Shown piece after piece: positions 1 to 9,300 of a DNA stretch of 64,000 bases. The notes beneath the pieces are model-generated. The model was not told the DNA's origin, did not search any database, and was given only the letters and a program-made list of their open reading frames with translations. Each line of letters opens with the position of its first letter. The first letter of the stretch is position 1. The stretch is from an uncultured Clostridia bacterium (GTDB taxonomy: Bacteria; Bacillota; Clostridia; Oscillospirales; Acutalibacteraceae), in NCBI GenBank assembly GCA_946555465.1, contig CAMNST010000009.1, positions 1-64,000 on the forward strand, in the 5' to 3' direction. Made by a program: the position numbers and the translations under genes.

Positions 1-42
1 TTTGAAAATACTGAAATCGTAAACACAGCAGAAAATGCATAA
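1..42 (+). CDS. 3' end of an unidentified gene (partial)
   Basis: Frame 1 is open from the window edge and reads FENTEIVNTAENA before a TAA at 40-42. A strong hairpin terminator lies about 40 bp downstream, as expected after a real gene end. Only 13 residues are visible, so the family cannot be named, and chance openness of so short a frame cannot be excluded. Confidence 0.35.
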   Translation, partial: FENTEIVNTAENA

Positions 43-83
43 TAAAACAGTATTTGATTGAGATTATGTAAAAGTTATATAAA

Positions 84-120
84 TAATAATGACCATCCCC
101 TTTAGGGATGGTCATTATTA
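84..120. terminator. Bidirectional hairpin terminator
   Basis: The arms AATAATGACCATCCC and GGGATGGTCATTATT pair perfectly around a five-base loop, with A/T-rich flanks on both sides. It sits between the gene tail at 1-42 (plus) and the remnant at 161-493 (minus), so it can end transcription from both directions. Confidence 0.8.
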
Positions 121-160
121 TTTAATTTATGCTCTTGTTTATTATATGTTCCGGCTTTAT

Positions 161-493
161 TTATATAGTTATTTTCTTTCTTCCTTTTAAATAGATATCA
201 ACAACTTCTGCGCTGCTGTCTTTAAGTATGTTTTTATCAAGAATGGCAAAATCAGCCTTTTGACCTGGCGCAAGCATACTGCACGAAGCACCGGGGCAAT
301 CAATCATTATTAAGTTATTGATAATGGGTATAACTGCTTTTCCGGTTAAATCAACAACTTTATCACTGTCGTAATAGATGGGTGTGTTATATCCCATATA
401 TTCAATTTCTTTACCGTGCACTACCATAACAGAATATATTAAATCATCTTCATCAAGAGATATAAAATCTCCGTTGATAAAAACAGTCGTCAT
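161..493 (-). pseudogene. Amidohydrolase (YtcJ-like) remnant with the catalytic barrel deleted
   Basis: The 110-residue frame joins the two ends of a YtcJ-type amidohydrolase. Residues 1-57 look like the N-terminal strand region (FINGDFISLDEDD, then VVDLTGKAVIPI, where the family usually continues into a GFIDxHxH metal motif). Residues 72-110 look like the C-terminal strand region (LAPGQKADFAILDKNIL, then VVDIYLKGRK). The metal-binding TIM barrel, normally several hundred residues, is missing, and no metal-ligand histidine remains. The frame is intact and has a GGAG about 10 bases before the ATG, so a small beta-sandwich protein may still be made. I infer an in-frame internal deletion; a purpose-built mini-protein is less likely. 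Confidence 0.6.
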
Positions 494-582
494 AGGCTGA
501 ACTCCATTTATGAAAATAGTCTTAGTGTTACAGTCATAATATAATACACAGAAAAGATTTTGTCAAATTTTGTTCAAAAATG

Positions 583-614
583 AAAATGCATCCGATTAAT
601 TTCAGATGCATTTT
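583..614 (-). terminator. Terminator of the flavodiiron gene
   Basis: AAAATGCATC and GATGCATTTT form a 10-bp stem just past the minus-strand stop codon at 623, followed on that strand by a T-rich stretch. Confidence 0.7.
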
Positions 615-622
615 TTGCTTTA

Positions 623-1774
623 TTATTTAATTTCTTCGGCGAGTTTGTCAAGAGCCTCTAAATCTGCAGATTTAACGGTTGTTTTTATTGTAACTGTATT
701 TTCTGCAAATGTAATGTTTTTCATCTGTTCAAATTCGGCTTTCATGGTTCTTGCAGCAGATGCAGCCCATGATGCGTTTTCAACAAAGGCAACTTTTCTA
801 TTCTGGAAAGCCTTGCTCTTTAAATGGTGGATAAAATCGCTCATAGGTGCAAATACGCCGCCGTCATAACTTGATGCCATGCAAAGAAGGGTGCTGTGGC
901 GAAAGGCATCTTCTACACATTCAGCAATATCATCTCTTGAAAGATCGGCAATAGCAACTCTCGGACATCCTTTTTCTTCAAGCATTTCTTTCATTTTATG
1001 GGCAGCCTCTGCTGTGTTGCCGTGTATGGATGCATATGCGATAAATACGCCTTCGTCTTCAGGTTCATAGGATGACCATGTATTGTAAAGTGCAAGAACT
1101 TCGGGAATGGTATCTGTAAGAATCGGTCCGTGAAGAGGGCATATTGTTTTGATATCAAGGGCAGAGGCTTTTTTGAGAACAGTCTGAACAGGAGCACCGT
1201 ATTTTCCTACGATATTAAAATAATATCTTCTTGCTTCGCAGGACCATCCCTCGTCAGCATCGAGTGCACCGAATTTTCCGAATGCATCGGCAGAGAAAAG
1301 AACTTTTTCGCTGCTTTCATATGAGATAATAACTTCCGGCCAGTGAACCATTGGTGCGGTTACAAAGTTGAGGGTGTGGCTGCCGAGTTCAAGTGTATCG
1401 CCTTCGCCTTTTGTAATGATTTCACAGTCAAGTTCTGCAAACTGAGGCATCATTGCTTTTGCCTTTGCAGAACAAACAATTTTAATATCGGGATAAAGAT
1501 CAACGATTGCTTTCATACTGCCTGAATGGTCAGGCTCAAGGTGTGAAACAACAAGATAGTCAGGTGTTCTTTCGCCGAGTTCGGCTTTAAGATTTTCAAT
1601 CCATTCATCGGTTTTTCTTTTGTCAACTGAATCCATTACGGCAATTTTTTCATCTATAATTACGTATGAGTTATAGGAAATTCCGTTTGGAACAATGTAT
1701 TGACTTTCAAATAAGTCGATGGTTTTGTCGTCTGTTCCGATATATTTTATAGTGTTTGTAATTTCAGGTTTCAT
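623..1774 (-). CDS. Class A flavodiiron protein (FprA-type)
   Basis: This cytoplasmic protein probably reduces O2 to water (or NO to N2O) at a non-haem di-iron site, using electrons from an FMN domain; in strict anaerobes the family is mainly oxygen defence. The N-terminal metallo-beta-lactamase domain carries the di-iron ligands HLEPDHSGS (near residue 78), MVHWPEV, FSADAFG and CPLHGP. The C-terminal flavodoxin domain starts near residue 245 with AYASIHGNTAEAA, the FMN-phosphate loop. There is no fused rubredoxin or flavin reductase, so it is the basic two-domain class. I chose the ATG at 1774 because GGAGGAT lies at the right distance; a longer frame to 1810 has no such site. It lies 60 bp downstream of the GH27 gene and could be co-transcribed or have its own promoter. 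Confidence 0.93.
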   Translation of the reverse strand: MKPEITNTIKYIGTDDKTIDLFESQYIVPNGISYNSYVIIDEKIAVMDSVDKRKTDEWIENLKAELGERTPDYLVVSHLEPDHSGSMKAIVDLYPDIKIVCSAKAKAMMPQFAELDCEIITKGEGDTLELGSHTLNFVTAPMVHWPEVIISYESSEKVLFSADAFGKFGALDADEGWSCEARRYYFNIVGKYGAPVQTVLKKASALDIKTICPLHGPILTDTIPEVLALYNTWSSYEPEDEGVFIAYASIHGNTAEAAHKMKEMLEEKGCPRVAIADLSRDDIAECVEDAFRHSTLLCMASSYDGGVFAPMSDFIHHLKSKAFQNRKVAFVENASWAASAARTMKAEFEQMKNITFAENTVTIKTTVKSADLEALDKLAEEIK

Positions 1775-1834
1775 AAAAACATCCTCCAAATTTAAATCTG
1801 TTATTTTCAAACATCTAAATAATATAGTTAATTA

Positions 1835-3562
1835 TTAAACCGCTTTTACTCTGAATACCTTAACGCTGTGCTTTTCAAGCGAAGTGTTTATTGCGGTTGT
1901 TTTTGCTCTTTCATCGCTCCACAGTTCGTGTGTTTCATAGTTTGAAGACGGTGAAAAATCAAGATACGTATCTTTTGAAAGTTCATTCAAATCAAAACTG
2001 ATATTCTTTCTGCCGGAAGATTTGTTGAAGAGGCACAGTGCAACATCACCGTTTGCCAGCGGACGTGCAAGAACATCAATTCCTGAAAATTTCTTTATTA
2101 TTTTAGCACTTTTGCCGAGCGCATCCTGGTCGATGGCAATAAGTTGTTTGTTTGTAACAATTTTAAGGGTGGCGTTTCCTTCAACGGCATTTGAATTACC
2201 GTCAACAAATTTTCTTACATCATTGCCGAGCATGAGCGGTGCCGCCATCATACACCAGAGTGAAAAGTGTGCCTTATTTTCGTTTTCGGTAAGTTTGCCG
2301 TTTCCTACCTCAAGCATATCCGGATCGTTCCATCCGCCGGGTGCCGAGTGTTTGTAAAGTTTTACCGTGAATTTATATATGAGCATAATACTTTTCCAGT
2401 TTGCAAAAATATCATGTGTGGTTCTCCACATATTTCCGGCGTTTTTACCCCAGTGCCACGGCATTGCTGTGCCCCATTCGCAGATAGAGAATACGATGGG
2501 TCTTTCAGGTGTATTTGTAATTTTTGCCCACTGTTTTGTTGCATTTTTCAGTGCATCATACATTTTTTTGTATTGAATATATGATGAATCGGCAACGGTT
2601 GCAACCGGGTTTTGAATTTTAATTTCATTTTCGCCTGCATTCAGTTCAACTATAATCTGGGCTCGTCCGTTATCGCTGAAACCATTTGATGTAGGAAATG
2701 TTATTTCAAACATTTTTCCGTTTACGATAACCTGCATATATTGGTTGTGGCGTACAAATGTTTTTTGATAAACAACGGTGAATGCATATTCCCCCGAAAC
2801 GGGAACTTTTGCAGCAAATGATGCTGTTCCTGCACCATATCCGAGGTAGCCTATTGCTTTGCCGCTGGGCAGACCCTGAATGTCAATTACTTTTGCTCTG
2901 CCTGTGAGTTCGGCATCTTCCGGAGTGAGTGTTATGCATTCGTTTGAATCTAATTTATTGATTTCAATTTTTTCAACAGCAGGGCAGTCACCGCTGATTC
3001 TCTTATTATGACAGAAATCGTATTTGAAAAATTCACAGCCCCAGGATGCAAGTGTTTTTGCATCAAGTTCCTCATTGCCCATAGAAGCAGGCAAATCTTC
3101 ACAGGTCAGTGTTCCGTTTGAGGAATAGAGGCCTACTTTAAGACCAAGAGCGTTTATATCTTTAATAAGTTGCGGAATTCCGCGGCTGAAAGTTTTTAAG
3201 TCACCCTGAAGTTTTCCGTCCTTATCTCTGATTGAACTCTGCCAGCAGTCATCAAGGTTGACATATTTATATCCGGCATCTGCAAGTCCGCTGTTTTTCA
3301 TCGCGTGTGCAACTTCCATAATCAAATCTTCATCAATATGATTTCTGAAAGTATTCCAGCTTGACCAGCCCATAGGCGGAGTGAGTGCAATGGTTTTTTC
3401 CTCTTCTTCTCCGATATCCATTGTTATTTTGGTTGGCTTTGTTATTTTTTTCAATGCGCAGAGAGGACATTTGCCGTTAACTTTCATAGTGAAAAACCAT
3501 GAAATAAACAGCACAATCAGTATTGCAATAATTACAGCAAAGATAATCAAAAATGTTTTCAT
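1835..3562 (-). CDS. Membrane-anchored GH27 alpha-galactosidase-like glycosidase with an inserted beta-sandwich
   Basis: The protein has an N-terminal membrane anchor (residues 3-25), a CPLC motif near residues 33-36, then a GH27 barrel. Family signatures are PPMGWSSWN, YVNLDDCWQ, the nucleophile region FKYDFCHN near residue 181, and the acid/base region GGWNDPDML near residue 411, followed by the typical C-terminal beta domain. GH27 enzymes release alpha-linked galactose or related sugars with retention. The unusual part is about 140 residues inserted directly after the nucleophile strand (roughly 195-335). It resembles a CBM35/CBM6-type carbohydrate-binding sandwich, with GEYAFTVVYQ and LNAGENEIKIQN typical of that fold. 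The gene overlaps the upstream nucleotidyltransferase by 4 bp (ATGA). Substrate is inferred only. Confidence 0.85.
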   Translation of the reverse strand: MKTFLIIFAVIIAILIVLFISWFFTMKVNGKCPLCALKKITKPTKITMDIGEEEEKTIALTPPMGWSSWNTFRNHIDEDLIMEVAHAMKNSGLADAGYKYVNLDDCWQSSIRDKDGKLQGDLKTFSRGIPQLIKDINALGLKVGLYSSNGTLTCEDLPASMGNEELDAKTLASWGCEFFKYDFCHNKRISGDCPAVEKIEINKLDSNECITLTPEDAELTGRAKVIDIQGLPSGKAIGYLGYGAGTASFAAKVPVSGEYAFTVVYQKTFVRHNQYMQVIVNGKMFEITFPTSNGFSDNGRAQIIVELNAGENEIKIQNPVATVADSSYIQYKKMYDALKNATKQWAKITNTPERPIVFSICEWGTAMPWHWGKNAGNMWRTTHDIFANWKSIMLIYKFTVKLYKHSAPGGWNDPDMLEVGNGKLTENENKAHFSLWCMMAAPLMLGNDVRKFVDGNSNAVEGNATLKIVTNKQLIAIDQDALGKSAKIIKKFSGIDVLARPLANGDVALCLFNKSSGRKNISFDLNELSKDTYLDFSPSSNYETHELWSDERAKTTAINTSLEKHSVKVFRVKAV

Positions 3563-4731
3563 AAAAGTCCTATCTCCTTAAAATAAGCAAGTTCCTCTTT
3601 TGCAAGAGACTGCGTTTCTTCATCACCAAGTTGATTTACGGTTTTTTTCATAAATTCTTTTCTGTTTTTTAAATTAAAATAAAATCTGTAACACCATGCA
3701 TATGGGGTAAGCCATGGTTTTCCGTCTATAAATTTTATATACGGAATATCTTTTAGTTTGCTGTAAGAAGGAAAGGCGAGGTGCAGCCGTGATTTAAACG
3801 ACGAAAAGGACTTGCCCTCTTCAAGTTCTCTTCGCACGATTACGGCTCCTTTGTTCGTCTGCAGGCTGCCGAAAGTTCCGCAGCGGCATAAATATTCCTG
3901 TGTTTTTTGTGTGTCGTCAATATATTTCTGACCAATGCCAAACCATTCATAACACACGCTCAGTATAACCTTTGCAAAATAATCAAGGTTAACATTTTTT
4001 AATATAGTAAAAACGTTATTCATATCAATTTTGCGGTTGGTTTGGAAAACGGCAAGGTCAAGAACAAATCGTATACCTGCACCGTAAAATCTGAAATGAT
4101 GGGCAATATGGGCGATTAAATATGCAAAGTGATAATTATCATCAAGTGTGCCTGTATAATTGCCGTCTTCAAAACAGGCCCTCTCAAACGCGTCAGAAAA
4201 GGCGTTTTCGCCGAATTCGTTAATTATCTTTGTGTGAACCTCAACAAGCACGTTTTCGCGGCTGTAATCAAACACAGGACCGTTCTGTGCCGTACATTTA
4301 AATCCCGCATCTTCAAGAATCTTCTTTACGTTGTTTCGGTCTTCAGGTTTTATCAGCACATCAATATCACCCATAACTCTCGCCTCGGGAATGGGATAAT
4401 ATTCTCTTATTACTGAGCCTTTAAAGAAAATGTGTCTGATTTTGTTTTTTTCAAAAATCTTTTTTAAATCATTCAGGCATTCGCTCTGCAGATTGAAAAG
4501 ATAATATGAATCAAGAAATCTGTCACGCAGACAATTCAGAAAGGCGCTGTATTCACTGTTATCGCTTTTTTTGTCATGCAAAACGCATTGGCAAACTGCG
4601 ATAAGATTGTGATGAACTGCAAGTTTCAATAACTTTTGAAGTTCAATATTTTTTTCAGGTTCTGATAATTTTTTATTATTATGCAAAAAAGCGTTACAGA
4701 TTTCAACTAAATATTTTTCTTCTTTATCCAT
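3559..4731 (-). CDS. Nucleotidyltransferase-fold protein (PF14907-like)
   Basis: The 390-residue protein carries FKGSVIREYYPIPEARVMGD followed by IDVLI near residues 105-125. This is the GS...D.D pattern of the polymerase-beta-like nucleotidyltransferase fold in the 'uncharacterised nucleotidyltransferase' group, which often sits in polysaccharide or peptide-modification loci. A large helical region follows. The start codon overlaps the stop of the COG2426 gene by one base (TAATG) and the end overlaps the GH27 gene, so translation is probably coupled. What it nucleotidylates is not visible from the sequence. Confidence 0.75.
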   Translation of the reverse strand: MDKEEKYLVEICNAFLHNNKKLSEPEKNIELQKLLKLAVHHNLIAVCQCVLHDKKSDNSEYSAFLNCLRDRFLDSYYLFNLQSECLNDLKKIFEKNKIRHIFFKGSVIREYYPIPEARVMGDIDVLIKPEDRNNVKKILEDAGFKCTAQNGPVFDYSRENVLVEVHTKIINEFGENAFSDAFERACFEDGNYTGTLDDNYHFAYLIAHIAHHFRFYGAGIRFVLDLAVFQTNRKIDMNNVFTILKNVNLDYFAKVILSVCYEWFGIGQKYIDDTQKTQEYLCRCGTFGSLQTNKGAVIVRRELEEGKSFSSFKSRLHLAFPSYSKLKDIPYIKFIDGKPWLTPYAWCYRFYFNLKNRKEFMKKTVNQLGDEETQSLAKEELAYFKEIGLL

Positions 4732-5234
4732 TAAAATACTACCGAACCGAAGAGCAGGCTCAATACGGTTATAATAAGCCCTGCGATGAATACGCCGATT
4801 GTGATTACACCGAAACTTTTTTTCTTGTCAAGTTTAAGAAGAGAAGCAAGGAGTGCCCCGGTCCATCCGCCGGTGCCGGGAAGGGGGATGGCAACAAACA
4901 GAAGAAGACCCCATATGCCGTATTTGTCAATTTTATCCCGCTTTTTCAAGGTTTTATCCTCAAGCCAGAAAACAATCTTTTTAATGCCGGGAACTTTTTT
5001 CAGTATTTCAAATATCCAGTTAATCAGAAGCAGAATGAACGGAATGGGAAAAATGTTGCCGATAAAACTGATTAAAAATCCGATAAAAGGATTCATCTCA
5101 AGAAGTACAATAGCGGTGAACATTCCGAGTCTGCATTCAAGAATAGGGCAGACCGAAATTAAAAATACAACCAACCAGTCGGGTATTCCGTGGGCGGATA
5201 AAAATTCCTGTAGGGTTCTGCAAATTTCCTGCAT
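4731..5234 (-). CDS. COG2426 small multidrug-export-like membrane protein
   Basis: The 167-residue protein has about four hydrophobic segments and the family pattern CPILECRLGMF near the first helix, a charged middle loop (KKRDKIDKYG), then LFVAIPLPGTGGWTGAL. This matches the PF06695/COG2426 group, named as small multidrug export proteins although transport is poorly proven. It lies 3 bp after the Nudix gene and overlaps the next gene by one base, so it is a mid-operon gene. Confidence 0.82.
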   Translation of the reverse strand: MQEICRTLQEFLSAHGIPDWLVVFLISVCPILECRLGMFTAIVLLEMNPFIGFLISFIGNIFPIPFILLLINWIFEILKKVPGIKKIVFWLEDKTLKKRDKIDKYGIWGLLLFVAIPLPGTGGWTGALLASLLKLDKKKSFGVITIGVFIAGLIITVLSLLFGSVVF

Positions 5235-5237
5235 AAA

Positions 5238-6143
5238 TCAAGCCTCTTTCTTTTTTGTATTTTTGTTTTTTTGAGTTATTTTTTTATTTTGACTCTGATT
5301 TAAATTATTATTTTGTTTTGTTTTTTGTTTACCATCAGCGTTTTTGCCTTTTTTATAACTTCGCTTTTTATCTTTATTATTTTTTGAAGGCTTTATAAAA
5401 ATATCTTCGCTTAAAGGGATAATTTCATTATCAATTAAATAATGAGCCGCGCTTTTAAGAATATTTTTGTCGTTATCAAAACTCAGGCGTTCATATGCCA
5501 GTTGATACGGAAGCCATGCATAATCTTCAATTTCATCTTCCTGAATATTTGTCTGAGTGTCTTCAGTTGAGCCTACAAAGATTGAAACTTTTTTATCTAT
5601 TCTGTTTCTTATTTTGTATTTTGATATTCCCTCAAAGCCGATATGCAGTTTTACATGTATACCGGTTTCTTCCAGAACTTCACGGCGTGCAGCATCTGCT
5701 TTGGTTTCGCCTTTTTCAAGGTGACCTTTCGGAAAGCCCCAGTGAAGGGAACGCTTGTTTTTTATTAAAAGAAAGCGGTATTCTCCGTAAAGCATTCTGT
5801 ATACAATCGCACCGCCGCTGCTTTCATAAAGGCAGGTTAAATTGTAGTCGGAGAAATATTCTTCATAATGAATGTTCTCAATAATATCAAGATTGATATA
5901 CCGCGAACTTTTGGGCGCTAAAATCCATATTCTTTGTTTATTGTCCTCTTTTTCCTTAGGTGTTAAAACCGCAACTATTCTTCCGTCAAAATTGCTTACC
6001 GGATGATCTATACCGATAATATAAGCGAACTCTTCTTCAGGGGTATCATAAATTGACGCGTAGTTGAGTGGATGAATAAAATTGTTTTTGCAAACAAAGC
6101 CAATCGGTTTAACAACCTTTGCTCTGGCACACTGTCCAAGCAT
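5238..6143 (-). CDS. PPase-like domain fused to a Nudix hydrolase with a basic tail
   Basis: Three parts are visible. Residues 1-105 (CARAKVVKPIGF, FAYIIGIDHPV, WILAPKSSRY) resemble the small inorganic-pyrophosphatase-like proteins of clostridia, though I cannot assign catalytic residues. Residues 115-240 form a Nudix domain with a complete box from GHLEKGETKADAARREV to LEETGI near 134-157, plus a GFPKG lead-in, closest in style to diadenosine polyphosphate hydrolases. Residues 255-301 are a Lys/Asn/Gln-rich low-complexity tail. It likely clears a nucleoside-diphosphate compound; the exact substrate is unknown. The ATG follows GGTGGTGAT. It is the first gene of a four-gene operon with tight or overlapping joints. 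Confidence 0.85.
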   Translation of the reverse strand: MLGQCARAKVVKPIGFVCKNNFIHPLNYASIYDTPEEEFAYIIGIDHPVSNFDGRIVAVLTPKEKEDNKQRIWILAPKSSRYINLDIIENIHYEEYFSDYNLTCLYESSGGAIVYRMLYGEYRFLLIKNKRSLHWGFPKGHLEKGETKADAARREVLEETGIHVKLHIGFEGISKYKIRNRIDKKVSIFVGSTEDTQTNIQEDEIEDYAWLPYQLAYERLSFDNDKNILKSAAHYLIDNEIIPLSEDIFIKPSKNNKDKKRSYKKGKNADGKQKTKQNNNLNQSQNKKITQKNKNTKKKEA

Positions 6144-6175
6144 TGTATCACCACCAAATCAACATATATACACTA

Positions 6176-6204
6176 ATTATATAAAATTATAATAAATAAA
6201 ACAA
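6176..6204 (-). promoter_or_regulatory. Promoter of the Nudix-GH27 operon
   Basis: On the minus strand TTGTTT (6204-6199) and TATAAT (6181-6176) are 17 bases apart, about 30 bases upstream of the Nudix start. The surroundings are very AT-rich, so the -35 is less certain than the -10. Confidence 0.5.
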
Positions 6205-6245
6205 GTAAATAATGACATAAATATAAAAAAATAATCAAAAAAAGA

Positions 6246-6269
6246 ATTGCCTCAACTTAATGAGGCAAT
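6246..6269 (-). terminator. Terminator of the giant minus-strand gene
   Basis: ATTGCCTCA and TGAGGCAAT form a 9-bp stem with a six-base loop, followed on the minus strand by a run of T. It lies about 40 bp after the stop codon at 6307. Confidence 0.8.
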
Positions 6270-6306
6270 CCTTTTTTATTTTAGTATGTTTTTTGTTAAC
6301 TTAACA

Positions 6307-9300
6307 TTATCCGGCAATTTCCTGAAGGAGACCAACGAGGTCTGAAATAACCTGATCTGTTTCGCCCTGAAGCATACCAAGAACAGTGTTAATCATGTCG
6401 GTAATGTTGTCTGCAACACCGTCACCTAACAATCCGCCGATAAGGCCGCAGATTGCATCAAAGTTTCCGCCTGCATTGACTGTGTCAATCAGATATCTGA
6501 GAACAGCAATCAATGTTTCTGATGAATCACCATCAACAAAGATTCTTGCACCGTAGGTCGGAGCCTGTGAAGCACTTACGATTGTTGTGCCGTGGCTTGC
6601 AAGTTGTAACCAGTCAACAGCATTAAGTTTGATGTTGAGTTTGGTTCCCTTAATGTCAATCATACCAAGAATGTTGTTTACAAGCGGGATAATAGCGTCG
6701 CCGCCGAGAACAGGCTTCAAGGTCTTGTTGATATCATAAATATCAAGTTTGAAGTTCTTAATACCAATCTTTCCAAGTAAACTGTTGAGGTCTACATTAA
6801 GTGCTGAAAGGATTGATGGAAGAAGGTCGTTCAAGTCAACGATAGGTCTGATTGAATCAAGAAGAGCAGAGATAGGAGTAAGCATATTATCAAGAATCTG
6901 GCAAAGTCCGTCGTTGCCGATGAACAATGCAAGGTTTGGAAGAACTGCTGCTACAGTCTGAAGAGGAGCGGCAAGAATATCTTCTACCTTATCCCAGATA
7001 GGATTGATGATGTCAAGAAGAATTGCATCATATTCCTTGTTAATATCTTCTCTGTATTGATACTGGGTCTTAATGTTATACATTGAGAATGCTTCCATAA
7101 GAGGAACGATTGATGATGTATAACCATTTGAACCGGGAATTCTTACGATATCAAAGATACCGAGTGATGCATCGTTAAGAAGAACATCAAGTACACCGTA
7201 GATAGGACGGAGTACAGCAACGAGTGCGTGGAAGAAACTGTCTCTGTCTGTTACACCCCATTTGAGTGATTCAACGTTTACATTCTTCCATGAACCTGCT
7301 GATCTGATAACAGATGCAGCGTTTTCAAATGTCTGACCGTAATCCTTGTCAACAAGGAGTTTGGCAACATTTGCTGTTGAGAAGTCAATGTTTGTCTGAG
7401 CAAGAAGACTTGTAAGGTTTGTATTATCGTTAATCTTAACGCCTTCAACTGCGCCGTAAAGTCCTTTTGCAAGTTTGCTGATAAGTTCATCCTTGAACAA
7501 TGCCTTGCTGATGGTTTCGTTCAGGTCAAGAAGAGAACCGATTAAGCCATCAAGCATTGGAGGAAGTGAAACAAGGAAGTCAGTATCTACGCTTTCAGGA
7601 TAAGTGAATGTGTACTTGCCTGTTTCATATTTTGTGTAATCCCAGAAAGCATTTTCCGGTTCACCTGCAAGGAGATAGAATACAGCAGCAACGATTTCAT
7701 CAGCAGAAGCAGTACCAATCGTGTTGAATACACTCTGAAGGATTGAAATGATGAGATCTGCCTGTTTGCTGTTCTTGATTCCATCTATTGAACAGATGAG
7801 ATCTTTAAGTGATGTGTGGTTATTAATAAGTACGTTTGCAACATATCGAAGAACAGTGATAAGAACCTTACCCTGATCGATATTGCCGACTCTCTTGCCG
7901 GTTAAGAAGTCACCGTCTGAACCGGTAGCCTTGCTTTCATAAGTTTCTTCAGAACCAAGGCTGATAAGCATATTCCAGTTGATATCAGGAAGTTCAATAT
8001 CAATGTTTTTGCTCTTAAGGATGTAGTTAACTATCGGAATGATAGCATCTTCAAGATTAAGCGTTGTTAAGTCTTTAAGATTAATATTGAGTGTGCCTTC
8101 TTTGAGACCAATCAGACCACTGATAAGTTCATCAAGTGATTTGCCTGCGATTGCTTCAATGATTGCATCAACATCAACCACATCAGCCAATGCATAAACA
8201 ATATTAGTTACAGGAGCAATAAGATTGCTTACTAACTGTGAAAGTCCGTGTGCATCAAGGTACATTGCAACATTCGGAAGAAGAACTGCAAGTTCCTTAA
8301 CCGGATTAGCACAGAGTTTGTTGAGGAATGAACTGCTTGAATTTCCAACTAACGGATTAAGGATATCAAGAAGTAAGTTATCCTTAGCGTTTGCAACGTC
8401 TCTTCTGTACTGAGCGTATGTATCAACATCTGAGCACTGAAGAGCCTCAAGAAGAGGAATGATTGCACTGTTGTAACCGTTTGTACCTTCAATCTTAAGA
8501 TCATTAAGAGTTTTGAGTGAAGTGAAATCAACTTTAAGTGTTGATGTTCTTGAGTAGTCACGGTTGTTAGGATCTTCTCTTACACCTAATGTAAGAACGC
8601 CGTTCTTCATTGAGTAGGTGAGTTTAGCCTTAATCGGCTTATCCTTGTCGTCTGAGATTGTGATGTATTTAACAGTTGTCTTTACATCAATTAAGCAAAT
8701 TGCTTCGTATGCAGTATCACTGAGTTCAAGTGTTCCTTCATTAAGGAATACATCAAGAACACTGTTGAGCGGACGGAGGATAGCGGCTAAAGCATTTACA
8801 AAGCCCTGCTGAGCAGCATCTGTGCCGTCTGTAAAGCCCCAGTTTACATTCTTAACATTCTTCCAGTTTGACTGAGCCTTGATTGTGTTTGCTGCACTTG
8901 TGTAAGTTTTGCCGTAACTGCTGTCTGTCAGAAGTTTAGCAACATCTTTTGTTGAAGAAACAATTCCGAGAGAAGAAAGTACGGTCTTAATTGTCGGATC
9001 AAGTCCGTCGAGTGCACCGTAAAGAGCGGTAGCAAGTTTTGTGAGTAATTCATTTGTGAATAACTTGTTGTTGATAATATCCTGGAGATTGTCTCCGCCG
9101 AGGTCAACACCGAATGAACCGAGGAGTGAAAGTACACTGCCTACTGCTGAATTGAGTTGGTTAACTCCGTTATCAGCCATTTCTTTGGTGATTCCCATTG
9201 GATATTTGAAACTTTCAAGTGCTTCCTGAAGGTACTGAGCAAATGTCCAGTAAACAAGTGTAGGACTGTCGGTAACTTCAAGGATTGTATTAAGAACAGA

